Positions 8,536 through 17,557 of a stretch of 64,000 nucleotides of DNA are shown here, in pieces. Made by a program: the position numbers and the translations under genes. The stretch comes from Sagittula marina. GTDB taxonomy: Bacteria; Pseudomonadota; Alphaproteobacteria; Rhodobacterales; Rhodobacteraceae. The DNA is taken from assembly GCF_014196795.1 (NCBI RefSeq), contig NZ_JACIEJ010000007.1:1-64000 (forward strand). The letters run 5' to 3'. The notes under the pieces were generated by a model. That model worked only from the letters and a program-made list of their open reading frames with translations. It had not been told where the DNA came from and searched no databases. Position 1 is the stretch's first letter. Each line of letters opens with the position of its first letter.

Positions 8536-10857
8536 TTAGCCGGGCTGGTGTTCGCGGGACAATACCGTGGCGATGGCCTGCGCCAGATGATTGGTGCTGA
8601 TGGGCTTTGTCAGGTAAGCGTCGGCGAGGGTTGTTTCGACCCGCATTTCAGTCTCGGGCAGGCCTGACATGAGCACAACCGGCGTCTGCGCGTTTGTGGC
8701 GCGCAGGGCGCGCAGGAAGTCCGTTCCGTGCTGGCCTGCGCCGAGGATCAGGTCCACGAGGAACAGCTGAGGGCCGTCCTGCGCTATCGTGGATTGCAGC
8801 GCGCCGTTCACGGTGGTGGACGTGGAGACGCGGTATCCTATCGAGGTCAACATCCGCGCGAGGGCGCTTTGGACCGAAGGGTTGTCCTCCAGCACATGAA
8901 TGTGTTCGCCTGAGCCGCGCCTGATCTGCCCGGGCGTTGTCGAGACCGTGGCGCTGGGCGACGTCTGCGAGCGCGGCAGCATCAAGACCACGCGGGTGCC
9001 ATTGTTCGGCTGGCTGTCGATGCAGGCGTCGCCGCCGGATTGGCGAGAGAAGCCGAGGACCATGGACAGGCCCAGACCGCTGCCGCGCCCGACGCCTTTG
9101 GTCGAAAAGAACGGCTCGAACGCGCGGGCGAGCGTTTCGGGCAACATGCCGCGACCTGTGTCGGTCACGGCGATCTCGACATAGGCGCCTGGCTCCAGTT
9201 CCATGCCGAGGTTGGGCGTGTCTTCGGCCACGACGCGGTTACGAGCGCAGATCTGAAGTGTGCCGCCATTGGGCATGGCATCGCGGGCGTTGATGGCCAC
9301 ATTCAGCAGCGCGGCCTCCAGACGGCTGGCATCGACCCAGACGGGCCAGAGGTCGGCGTCCAGCTCCATCTTCACGGTGACATATTCGGTCAACAGGCGT
9401 CGCAGCGTGTTTTGCAGCCCGCCCAGCACCTTGCCGAGGTCATGCGCAGTGGGTTTGAGCATCTGGCGGCGGGCAAAGGCCAGCAGGTGGGTGGTGAGGT
9501 CCGCACCACGGCCAACAGCGGTCACGATCTCTTCGATCAGTTCCTTGTCGGTTTCGCCGGCTTCTTGCAAAAGCTGTGCGTTGCCTTGAATGACGGTCAG
9601 CAGGTTGTTGAAATCATGCGCAATCCCGCCGGTAAGCTGGCCAATGGCTTCCAGCCTTTGCGCGGCCATCAGCGAGGTTTCCAGCGCCCGTCTTCGGGTC
9701 ACGTCGGTGAGCAGCCCGACGGAGCGAATGGGCACACCCATGTCGTCGCACAGCATGCGTCCCTGAGCGTGAAACCAGCGCACGTTGCCGTCCTTCATGA
9801 CAAAGCGGACTTCTTCGGAAATCGGAGCATCGGGGGTGCGGACGAGTTGATCGACGATGGCATGAAAGGTGGCGGCGTCGTCGGGAAACAGAAGACCATC
9901 AATGCCTTCCTCGCGCAGAATGTCGTGGAATTCCTGTTTCTTGTAGCCGAGGTCACGAATGAAACTGGGGGAGAAAAAGACCTTGTTGCTTTTGACGTCC
10001 CAGTCCCAGATTGCGGCCATTTCGGTGGCAAGGGCGTAGCGTTCCTCGGAGGCGCGCAGCCGGTCGGTGCGCTCTGCGACCGTGCCTTCGAGGATCTGGT
10101 TCGCCCGTTGCTGCTGCTGGCGTTGTTGATATTGTTCGGAGATGTCTTCCTCGGAGACGATGGCGACGTAATCGCCGGTGATCGGATCGCGTCCACGGCG
10201 GGCCGACACAAGGTGCCAGTGCAGCCCGTCACTGCGCCGGACGAGCGCCTCGCACGAAAGGCTTTGATCGGCGCGGATGCGATCCAGAAGATCATGTGCA
10301 ATTTCGCGGTCGACGAACCGGGCCTCCAGATCACTGCGCCCGCCGGAGCGCGCGCGCGCGGGGCCATGCCATGCGGCGGACGACGGGTTCTGCGCCAGAA
10401 GCTGACCATCGAGCGAGAAGGTGGCCACTGCCAGCGCCGTGGCGCGGGCGGCTTCCATCAGGCGCAGCGTGTCGGCATCGACGACATCGGCGTGGGTTCG
10501 GTGGACTTCGATCAGGATTCCCGCAGATGTATCGTTCAGCCAGACGGGCTGACACGACAACAGCGCGGGGATTGGCGTTCCGCCGGGATAGAGCGTCCAT
10601 GTATCCTGAATTGGGGTCGATCCCGAGGCCGTGTCCACCACCTGACGCAATCGCCGCCGGGCTGTGTCCGTGTCGGTCGAAAAATCCCGCGCAAGCAGCG
10701 AGGGAAGATCCGGGGCCTTCCAGAAATGCACCGCCGCTGCATTGGCCCACCACATGCAATGCGCGTCGACGTCGAAGACCCAGATCGGAGTCTTCAGCGC
10801 GGCGAATTGGCGCAAATCGCCGTGGGATTTGAGTGTGAGGCGGTTCAAAATCTTCAC
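8536..10857 (-). CDS. Hybrid histidine kinase with multiple PAS domains and a C-terminal receiver
   Basis: This 773-residue protein has no transmembrane segment, so it is probably a cytoplasmic sensor. PAS-like regions occur at about residues 10-120, 135-245 and 280-400 (the last with WDWDVKSNKVFFSPSF). The HisKA H-box is GGIAHDFNNLL, and the ATPase domain has NVAINARDAMP, DTGRGM and GSGLGLSM. A receiver domain from about residue 655 has phosphoacceptor Asp in LFLVDLILG and Lys in LTKPIS. The start is a GTG at 10857 preceded by GGAG. No HPt protein or partner regulator is adjacent, so it is an orphan hybrid kinase. Confidence 0.9.
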   Translation of the reverse strand: MKILNRLTLKSHGDLRQFAALKTPIWVFDVDAHCMWWANAAAVHFWKAPDLPSLLARDFSTDTDTARRRLRQVVDTASGSTPIQDTWTLYPGGTPIPALLSCQPVWLNDTSAGILIEVHRTHADVVDADTLRLMEAARATALAVATFSLDGQLLAQNPSSAAWHGPARARSGGRSDLEARFVDREIAHDLLDRIRADQSLSCEALVRRSDGLHWHLVSARRGRDPITGDYVAIVSEEDISEQYQQRQQQQRANQILEGTVAERTDRLRASEERYALATEMAAIWDWDVKSNKVFFSPSFIRDLGYKKQEFHDILREEGIDGLLFPDDAATFHAIVDQLVRTPDAPISEEVRFVMKDGNVRWFHAQGRMLCDDMGVPIRSVGLLTDVTRRRALETSLMAAQRLEAIGQLTGGIAHDFNNLLTVIQGNAQLLQEAGETDKELIEEIVTAVGRGADLTTHLLAFARRQMLKPTAHDLGKVLGGLQNTLRRLLTEYVTVKMELDADLWPVWVDASRLEAALLNVAINARDAMPNGGTLQICARNRVVAEDTPNLGMELEPGAYVEIAVTDTGRGMLPETLARAFEPFFSTKGVGRGSGLGLSMVLGFSRQSGGDACIDSQPNNGTRVVLMLPRSQTSPSATVSTTPGQIRRGSGEHIHVLEDNPSVQSALARMLTSIGYRVSTSTTVNGALQSTIAQDGPQLFLVDLILGAGQHGTDFLRALRATNAQTPVVLMSGLPETEMRVETTLADAYLTKPISTNHLAQAIATVLSREHQPG

Positions 10858-11510
10858 GGGCTCCGGGCCAGTCGTAAAATAATAGGGTAACGATAGACGC
10901 GGCCTGTGCGATCGCGCAAGCGCCGCCTTTCAACCTGTGTGACGGATGTGCGCCGCGACAGAGGAGGGACCGGCCTGTTCGGAGTTGGGACTTGGGGGGC
11001 CTTGAGGCGTAAAATAGCGTTCGAAATTGGCGAATCTGCTGCTTTGCGCGGGGCGTGACGGTCAGGCATGTCGTAGCCGGACGCATAGGAATTACCCATT
11101 CAGGTATAAATTGCGTCGGCTTTTTCATCGTAAAGCCGGATGGAACGTCGGCGGGTGCGCTGGCGACAGAAATCCGAGCGCGGCGCATGAGAAATTTTTG
11201 TTTCCAAGTGGAAGAGTTCTGGACAAGTTGGCCTTTATCATGGTCCCATGGGGCCGAGACAGCGATGCTGTTGCCGTACGCTGCGAGGACCGCAAGGTTT
11301 CCCGCACCAGTCAAGATGTAGGGGAGGACATCATGGCACGATTTTGCGGAACGTCCGTCTTGGCGCATGTCTGCGCCTCGGGACGTCGCTGCACCCCCGG
11401 CCAACTCTGGACCCTATGCAGGCGCGTGTTGCCCCCTGATGTGGCGTGATGGCGGATTGAGAATACCAAACAAAGGCTCACAAGAGCCGGTCTTTCTGGG
11501 AGGAAATGAA
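10858..11510. other. Intergenic region upstream of the first TRAP operon; no gene seen
   Basis: The 650-base gap separates the leftward hybrid kinase from the rightward TRAP operon. Small open frames exist on both strands but lack ribosome-binding sites, sensible composition and recognisable motifs. It presumably holds the divergent promoters. The last 20 bases contain the GGGAGGAAATGAA ribosome-binding site of dctP. Confidence 0.5.
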
Positions 11511-12569
11511 ATGCACACACGGAGAACCTTTTTCGGCGCAACGGCCGCCGCGCTGACGGCGACGCTGATGTCGACCACCAGCGCGCTGGCCGCGGATGTG
11601 ACACTTTCGATGGAACACATGCTGCCGGCGCAGGCCACGGTTCCGACGGAGATCCTTCAGCCCTGGGCCGACAGGATCGAAGCGGAGTCCAACGGTCGCA
11701 TCGAGGTAGAGATCTACCCGTCCATGCAACTGGGTGGCAGCCCGCCCGAGCTGTTCGACCATGTGCAGGATGGCATCATCGACGTGGGCTGGACCGTGGT
11801 TGGGTACACGCCGGGCCGGTTCCCGCGCAGCGAAGTGTTCGAGCTGCCCTTCATGGTCGAAGATGCGCGCGCCGCGTCCTATGCCTATGCCAAGATCAGC
11901 GAAGAACAGATGCAGGATGCTGATTTCGCAGACGTCAAGGTCATTGGCACATGGGTGCATGGCCCGGGTTTGTTTCACACCAACAAGGCGGTCAATGTTC
12001 CCTCTGACCTTGAGGGTATGAAGATCCGCGGTGGGTCACGGCTGGTGAACGACCTGCTGACCCGCGTCGGCGCGGAGCCCATCGGGATGCCGGTTCCGGC
12101 CGTGTCCGAGGCCCTGTCCAAGGGCGTTCTGGATGGCACCACGATCCCGTGGGAAGTGACCCCTGCCTTGAAAGTCGCGGAACTGGTGAGCCACCACACT
12201 GAGTTCGACGGCCCGGCCCTGTATACGCTGACCTTTGTGATGGCGATGAACAAGGACGTCTACGAGTCCATGGACGAGGACCTTCAGAAAGTCATCGACG
12301 ACAATTCTGGCGTGGCGTTCTCGATCTTTGCCGGTGGCACGCAGGCGGATGCCGATGCTCCGGCGCGGCAGATCGCGGTGGATCTTGGCAACGACATCAA
12401 TGTTGTGTCCGAAGAGGATGCGCAGGAGTGGGACGCCCTGGTCAACCCGATCTACGAGACGTGGATTGCGGACATGGAGAGCAAAGGCATCGACGGTCAG
12501 GCGCTGATCGACGAAGCCAAAGCCCTGATGGGGGAATATGATCCCTCCATGGACACCTGGGGCCAGTAA
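11511..12569 (+). CDS. TRAP transporter periplasmic solute-binding protein (DctP family)
   Basis: The 352-residue protein has a Tat-like or Sec signal peptide (HTRRTFFGATAAALTATLM, cleavage near ALA-AD). The mature part has the DctP fold. RGGSRLVNDLLTRVGAEPIGMPVPAV matches the region in which the conserved DctP arginine binds the ligand carboxylate, and PWEVTPALKVAEL is typical of the family. It delivers an organic acid to the permeases encoded next. The ATG follows a strong GGGAGG site; the frame is open upstream but without a signal peptide. The substrate is unknown. The SDR at the end of the cluster suggests a carboxylic acid that is activated to a CoA ester. Confidence 0.93.
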   Translation: MHTRRTFFGATAAALTATLMSTTSALAADVTLSMEHMLPAQATVPTEILQPWADRIEAESNGRIEVEIYPSMQLGGSPPELFDHVQDGIIDVGWTVVGYTPGRFPRSEVFELPFMVEDARAASYAYAKISEEQMQDADFADVKVIGTWVHGPGLFHTNKAVNVPSDLEGMKIRGGSRLVNDLLTRVGAEPIGMPVPAVSEALSKGVLDGTTIPWEVTPALKVAELVSHHTEFDGPALYTLTFVMAMNKDVYESMDEDLQKVIDDNSGVAFSIFAGGTQADADAPARQIAVDLGNDINVVSEEDAQEWDALVNPIYETWIADMESKGIDGQALIDEAKALMGEYDPSMDTWGQ

Positions 12570-12650
12570 ACCCTCAGGATGCGGGGCTGCGTGCGTTGAC
12601 CGTGGCCCCGGACTTTCAACCAGAACTCAGAACTTGAGGGGAATGCTGCG

Positions 12651-13244
12651 ATGGCCGGTTTGCACCGCATCGTGCTGGGGCTTGCGCGTGTGATGGCGCT
12701 GGCCGGGGGTACCGTGCTGACGATTTTGATCGTGATGACCTGCCTGTCCATTCTGGGCCGCGTGGGCAATTCCGTGCTGCACTGGATGACCGGGGTGGGT
12801 CTGGCGGCGGGATTTGCCCAAGGCATGATCGACGCGGGCTTTGGCGCGATCCGGGGCGATTTCGAGCTGGTGGAGGCCGGCATGGCCTTTTGCATCTTTG
12901 CCTTTCTGCCGTTTTGTACCGTCTCTGGCGGACATGCGGCGGTGGACGTGTTCACCAATGTGCTGCCGCGCGGGGTGAACCGCGCGCTGGATGTGCTGAT
13001 TGCCGTCTTGATGGCCGTTGTGATGGTGGTGATCGCCGTGCAGCTCAACGAGGGCATGGCGCGCAAGATCAGTTCCGGGCAGACGACGCTGCTGTTGCAG
13101 TTCCCGGTCTGGTGGGCCTACGCGGGGAGCCTTGTGGGCGCGACGCTGACCGCCTTGACCGCCTGTTACGTCGTAATACTGCGGGTTTATGAAATGCTGA
13201 CAGGGCGTGTGATCGCGCCGAACGCTTTGGGGGCGAACCATTGA
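12651..13244 (+). CDS. TRAP transporter small permease (DctQ family)
   Basis: The 197-residue membrane protein has four predicted transmembrane segments, as usual for DctQ, and conserved features such as FELVEAGMAFCIFAFLPF and HAAVDVF. It pairs with the large permease to form the membrane complex that uses an ion gradient for import. It lies 81 bases after the binding-protein gene; the gap holds an imperfect GC-rich hairpin. It overlaps the large permease gene by 4 bases. Confidence 0.92.
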   Translation: MAGLHRIVLGLARVMALAGGTVLTILIVMTCLSILGRVGNSVLHWMTGVGLAAGFAQGMIDAGFGAIRGDFELVEAGMAFCIFAFLPFCTVSGGHAAVDVFTNVLPRGVNRALDVLIAVLMAVVMVVIAVQLNEGMARKISSGQTTLLLQFPVWWAYAGSLVGATLTALTACYVVILRVYEMLTGRVIAPNALGANH

Positions 13245-14554
13245 GCAACCTCGAAATCGGGATCTGGTCCTTTCCCGCCCTTCTGCTGCTGATCTTCCTG
13301 CGGGTGCCGATCGGGCTGGCCATGTTTTCCGCGGGCTTTGCCGGGATGTGGATGGTGATGGGCAACACGCGCCTGCCTATGGCGCAGCTCAAGGATATCG
13401 CTTTTACAACCTTCTCCAGCTACTCGCTGTCGATTGTGCCGATGTTCCTGTTGATGGGGTATTTTGCCACGCTCGGCGGTATGTCCCAGTCGCTGTTCAA
13501 GGCGGCGGAGAACTTTCTCGGGCATCGTCGTGGCGGTGTGGCCATGGCGGCCATTGGCGCCTGCGCGGGCTTTGGCGCGATCTGCGGGTCCTCGCTGGCC
13601 ACCGCAGCCACCATGAGCCGGGTCGCCCTGCCAGAGTTGAAGCGCTACGGCTATGATGGCGGGTTCTCGACCGCGACGCTGGCCGCCGGGGGCACGCTGG
13701 GCATCCTGATCCCGCCAAGCGTCGTGCTGGTGATCTACGCCATCCTGACGGAGCAAAACATTGCCAAGCTGTTCCTTGCGGCCTTTGTTCCCGGTGTGCT
13801 GGCGGCCATCGGCTACATGGTGGCCGTGTCGATTTACGTCCGGATGAACCCGGGCAGCGCAGGTGTGCGACCGCCCGTTCCGATGGGCGAGCGGTTCCGC
13901 GCGTTGCTGGATGTCTGGCCGGTGTTGCTGGTGTTTATCGCGGTGGTGGGCGGTATTTACGGTGGTATCTTCACCCCGACGGAGGGGGCGGCGGTGGGCG
14001 CGCTGGGCACCGGCATCATCGCGCTGGCGAATGGTGGCCTGACCTTTCGCACGCTGCTGGACAGCTTTACCGATACGGCGCGATCTTCTGCCATGATCTT
14101 TTTCATCGTTCTGGGGGCCGCGTTCTACAATGCCTTTCTGGCACGGACGCGCCTGCCGCAGGAGCTTTCGTCCTGGGTGGTGGAACTGGGCATGTCACCT
14201 TTGGCGGTTCTGGTGGCGATCCTGGCGATCTACCTTGTGCTGGGCTGCTTCATGGACTCCCTGTCGATGATCCTGCTGACCATCCCGATTTTCTTTCCGG
14301 TGATCATGGCGATGGATTTCGGACTGTCGCCCGAGCACACGGCGATCTGGTTCGGCATTCTGGTTCTGATCGTGGTGGAGGTCGGTCTGATCACGCCGCC
14401 GGTGGGGATGAACCTGTTCGTCATCAACGCAATGTCACCTGAGACGCCGATGGTCAGCACCTACCGGGCGGTGATGTACTATGTGATGTCGGACCTGGTG
14501 CGGGTGGTGCTGCTGGTGGCTTTTCCGGCGATCACGCTGTTTCTGCTGCCCTGA
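13241..14554 (+). CDS. TRAP transporter large permease (DctM family)
   Basis: The 437-residue protein has the usual 12-segment DctM composition, including the repeated cores GSSLATAATMSRVALPE and GCFMDSLSMILLTIPIF, and the IPPSVVLVIYAILTEQNI and TPTEGAAVGALG motifs. It is the ion-driven transport subunit in the inner membrane. Translation probably starts at TTG 13241, which overlaps the DctQ stop (TTGA). No in-frame ATG gives a full first membrane segment. Confidence 0.93.
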   Translation: MSNLEIGIWSFPALLLLIFLRVPIGLAMFSAGFAGMWMVMGNTRLPMAQLKDIAFTTFSSYSLSIVPMFLLMGYFATLGGMSQSLFKAAENFLGHRRGGVAMAAIGACAGFGAICGSSLATAATMSRVALPELKRYGYDGGFSTATLAAGGTLGILIPPSVVLVIYAILTEQNIAKLFLAAFVPGVLAAIGYMVAVSIYVRMNPGSAGVRPPVPMGERFRALLDVWPVLLVFIAVVGGIYGGIFTPTEGAAVGALGTGIIALANGGLTFRTLLDSFTDTARSSAMIFFIVLGAAFYNAFLARTRLPQELSSWVVELGMSPLAVLVAILAIYLVLGCFMDSLSMILLTIPIFFPVIMAMDFGLSPEHTAIWFGILVLIVVEVGLITPPVGMNLFVINAMSPETPMVSTYRAVMYYVMSDLVRVVLLVAFPAITLFLLP

Positions 14555-14659
14555 TCCGCACGTGTCGCCTTCGTGGAGGGCGGGGCTATCTTTTGAGTAT
14601 TTGACAAGCAAAGAAGCAGGGGCGCGGTGGCGCGTCCCGGTGTTTCGAGAGGAGACAAG

Positions 14660-15421
14660 ATGCAGATTTCCGGACATGTGGCGATCGTGACAGGTGGGGC
14701 GAGCGGCCTGGGCGCGGCGACGGCGCGGCGGCTGGCGGCCGAGGGGGCCAAGGTCGGTATCCTCGATTTCGATGCCGACCGTGCCGCAGAGGTGGCGCGC
14801 GAGATCGGTGGTCATGCGGTGAAGACCGATGTGGGGTTGGAGGCGTCTGTGGCGGAGGCCGTGGCAGAGGTGACGGCGACCTTGGGCGCGCCTCGGATCT
14901 CGGTGTCCTGCGCCGGGATCGGATTGGCCGCGCGCGTGGTGGGGCGCGATGGGGGTCTGTCCTCGGAGTTGTTTGAAAAGACCATCCGCGTGAACCTGAT
15001 GGGGTCCTATTATGTCATGAGCCACGCGGCACGCGAAATGATGGCGCTTGACCCATTGGAAAGCGGAGAACGCGGGGTGGTGATCAACACGGCCTCGGTC
15101 GCCTACGAGGACGGGCAGATCGGGCAGGTGGCCTATTCGGCGTCCAAAGGGGGCATCGCCGCCATGTGTCTGCCAGCGGCGCGCGAAATGGCCAAGCAGG
15201 GCGTGCGCGTCATGGCGATTGCGCCGGGGTTGTTCAACACGCCGATGATGGAAGGTCTGCCCCAGGAAACGGTGGATGGTATCGTGGCGAACATTCCCTT
15301 TCCGCACCGTCTGGGCCTGCCGGAGGAATATGCGCAGCTTGTCACGCAGATTTGCGAGAGTGCCTATCTGAACGGGACAGTGATCCGGCTGGATGCCGCT
15401 GTGCGCTTGCCACAGCGCTGA
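14660..15421 (+). CDS. Short-chain dehydrogenase, type II 3-hydroxyacyl-CoA dehydrogenase-like
   Basis: The 253-residue SDR has the GGASGLG nucleotide motif near residue 12, acidic DFD after strand 2 (NAD preference), NTASVAYEDGQIGQVAYSASK with the catalytic Ser/Tyr/Lys set, and APGLFNTPMM. The last two regions closely follow the HSD17B10/type II 3-hydroxyacyl-CoA dehydrogenase group, which oxidises 3-hydroxyacyl-CoA or 2-methyl-3-hydroxybutyryl-CoA. A GAGAGGAGAC ribosome-binding site precedes ATG 14660. It follows the TRAP genes by 105 bases and probably metabolises the CoA ester derived from the imported acid. Confidence 0.88.
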   Translation: MQISGHVAIVTGGASGLGAATARRLAAEGAKVGILDFDADRAAEVAREIGGHAVKTDVGLEASVAEAVAEVTATLGAPRISVSCAGIGLAARVVGRDGGLSSELFEKTIRVNLMGSYYVMSHAAREMMALDPLESGERGVVINTASVAYEDGQIGQVAYSASKGGIAAMCLPAAREMAKQGVRVMAIAPGLFNTPMMEGLPQETVDGIVANIPFPHRLGLPEEYAQLVTQICESAYLNGTVIRLDAAVRLPQR

Positions 15422-15578
15422 CGTTTCAGGGCAGGACGGGCGCGCGGGTCTGATGACGGATCGCGTGGCAATGGTAGGGCGGATCGGGCCGATGGCGCGT
15501 TCCGCCCGATTGCTGAGCGCAGTCTGAGCGCGGTTTTGCGATGCATAGTCCGGTCATCAGGAGCGACCGCGCCTTGGG

Positions 15579-16985
15579 TCAGTTTAGGTCTGCCAGCAGG
15601 CGCCCATGGCGCTTTGTCTCGGATAGAACATCGGCCAATGTGTGCATGCCTTGTGCCTCCAGCATGGGCAGCATCCGGGCCAGAACCTCTGCCGTGGCAT
15701 GGGCGTCGCCGAGCGCGGTATGTCGCAGATTCGGCGGGATGGTGACCGCGAGCCGGTCGCACAGCGCGTCCAATGTGTGTTCCTGCGAGGCACCGAACAG
15801 GATCGCGGACAGAAGTACCGTGTCAAGGATGGGGTGATCCCACTCCACCCCGATACGCCGCTTGTGCCGATGCAGAAATGCCATGTCGAAGGGGGCGTTG
15901 TGCGCCACGATGACGGAGCCGCGCGCGAAGGTGTGAAATTTTTTCCCCGCAATGGCGATGTCGGGCTGACCTGCGACCATGGCGTCCGTCACCCGATGCA
16001 CTTTGGTGGAGGAGGGTGGGATAGGACGGCCCGGATCAACAAGCTGGTTCATGCGTTCGCCCGGCACCAGACGCCCGTTGACGATGCGCACCGCGCCGAT
16101 CTGCACGATCTCATCCTTGTGCGGCAGCAGGCCGGTTGTCTCTGTGTCGAAAACGGTGAAGGTCAGCCGGCGCAGCGGTGTCTGGTCCAGCGCGCCATCG
16201 TTCTGGTCGAGCAGGTCGAAGTCATAGGTCAACGGGCGCGCGGCCTCTGGCGGCAGGTCCAGATGCGCGGCATCCACCAGCATCATGTAGCCACCGCTTT
16301 GCATCGGGCGCAGCCGGGCGTCGTAGCTTTGCGTGCCGTCATGGCCTGCGAGGGTGATGCTGACCTCGCGCCCGCTGCGGTTCATGCGATCGCGGGCCTT
16401 TTCCAGCGCCTTGGCATCGAAATAATCGCTGAGGTGCGCATTCAATCGGGGCACGCCCTGACTGGCCAGAACCTCGGCGGCTTGACCGTCATACAGGACG
16501 ATGTGATCGGAAGCGTTGACGAGCAGGGTCGCCACCGGGATTTCCGTCAGCAGGGCGGTCAGGCGGGCTTTCTCGGATTCCAGTCGGGCGGTCTCCGAGG
16601 CGATGCGGTCCGCGGTGACCATGGTGCTGTCTGACAGTTTGCTTGACAGGGCGCCGGCGGCGGGGGCGAGGTCGCCCAGATATCGCGCGCGGCCCGTGTC
16701 CATGCGCAAGGCAACGCCGGCATGGGCCCGCGTGCGGAGGTCCGCCGCAATCCGCTCGATGGGCTTGGCCACGTTTTCGTCGAACAACAGCCAGACCCCG
16801 GCGGACAGCGCAATCAGGGCGAACGCGCAGAGGATCGCAGCAAAGATAAAGCCGTTGGTCACATCGCTTTCCAGCGCGCGTTGCCAGCCAAGGTAAAGCG
16901 CACCAAGCGTCAGGCCGGTGCCGCCCAACCCGATCAGGCAAAAGAACAGAAAGATCCGCGTGCGCAGGGACAGGCTTTGCAGCAT
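15579..16985 (-). CDS. Membrane-anchored HAMP/PAS-like sensor fused to a DnaQ-type 3'-5' exonuclease
   Basis: The 468-residue protein has two transmembrane segments (about 8-30 and 42-67), a HAMP-like region (NVAKPIERIAADL), a coiled coil and a PAS-like domain (PVATLLVNASDHIVLYDGQA). The C-terminal DEDDh exonuclease (about 275-450) has motif I FDTETTGLL, motif II AHNAPFDMAFL and motif III HTALGDAHATAEVL. All catalytic acids and the histidine are present, so nuclease activity on DNA or RNA is expected, apparently tethered at the inner membrane. It is the last gene of the DUF294/small membrane protein/exonuclease set downstream of actP. Similar exonucleases sit near acetate permease genes in other proteobacteria; their role there is unclear. 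Confidence 0.88.
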   Translation of the reverse strand: MLQSLSLRTRIFLFFCLIGLGGTGLTLGALYLGWQRALESDVTNGFIFAAILCAFALIALSAGVWLLFDENVAKPIERIAADLRTRAHAGVALRMDTGRARYLGDLAPAAGALSSKLSDSTMVTADRIASETARLESEKARLTALLTEIPVATLLVNASDHIVLYDGQAAEVLASQGVPRLNAHLSDYFDAKALEKARDRMNRSGREVSITLAGHDGTQSYDARLRPMQSGGYMMLVDAAHLDLPPEAARPLTYDFDLLDQNDGALDQTPLRRLTFTVFDTETTGLLPHKDEIVQIGAVRIVNGRLVPGERMNQLVDPGRPIPPSSTKVHRVTDAMVAGQPDIAIAGKKFHTFARGSVIVAHNAPFDMAFLHRHKRRIGVEWDHPILDTVLLSAILFGASQEHTLDALCDRLAVTIPPNLRHTALGDAHATAEVLARMLPMLEAQGMHTLADVLSETKRHGRLLADLN

Positions 16986-17479
16986 CAGAGCGCCTCGCAG
17001 ACGGTTTGAACGATGGGGTCATCGGCGCCCACCGTGCGCCAGACGGGATCTGCGCCATCATCGCGGGCAGGGTCGGCGCGGCGCTTGTTGGCACAGTCGA
17101 TCATGATTTCCACCTGGGTGAGCGGCTGCCAGCGGCCGAAGAAATAGAGGTCGGTGATATAAAGCTGCGGCGTCTCCAGATTGGCCTGGGTGCGTCGGGT
17201 GTCCACCGCGATAAAGCGGTCTGTCATGGGAAAGACGTAGGTCCAAGGTCGCCACGGCGCTTTGGACGGAGCGGTTTGCGCGACCAGAACGCCCTCTGGG
17301 AGGCCATTCACGGTGCGACCGTACCAGCCATATTCAGAGGATATCGTGGCGGCCAGCATCGCGGCTCCGGCGCCGATCGGCACCAGCCAGCGCGGCAGGG
17401 CAACGAAGCGTGTGATCAGCAGCATCACGCCAGCCCCCGCGATCCCGGCAAAAATCACCGCCAGCAATTCCAGAAACAT
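16985..17479 (-). CDS. Conserved membrane protein of the acetate locus, unknown function
   Basis: The 164-residue protein has two N-terminal transmembrane segments (about 3-23 and 30-46). A soluble, probably periplasmic part follows, with aromatic-rich motifs ISSEYGWYGRTVNGLP and PWTYVFPMTDRFIAVD, and a late conserved cysteine (MIDCANK). I do not recognise the family. It overlaps the exonuclease gene by one base (TGATG) and has a strong GGAGGAAG site. The tight packing argues that it works with the sensor-exonuclease and the DUF294 protein. Confidence 0.75.
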   Translation of the reverse strand: MFLELLAVIFAGIAGAGVMLLITRFVALPRWLVPIGAGAAMLAATISSEYGWYGRTVNGLPEGVLVAQTAPSKAPWRPWTYVFPMTDRFIAVDTRRTQANLETPQLYITDLYFFGRWQPLTQVEIMIDCANKRRADPARDDGADPVWRTVGADDPIVQTVCEAL

Positions 17480-17557
17480 GGTCTTCCTCCTCCTCGTGCG
17501 GTCAGTGCCGCCCGTCTGCCCGACGGATCGGGCGATGTCCCTTGGCGCGCTGCGCCG

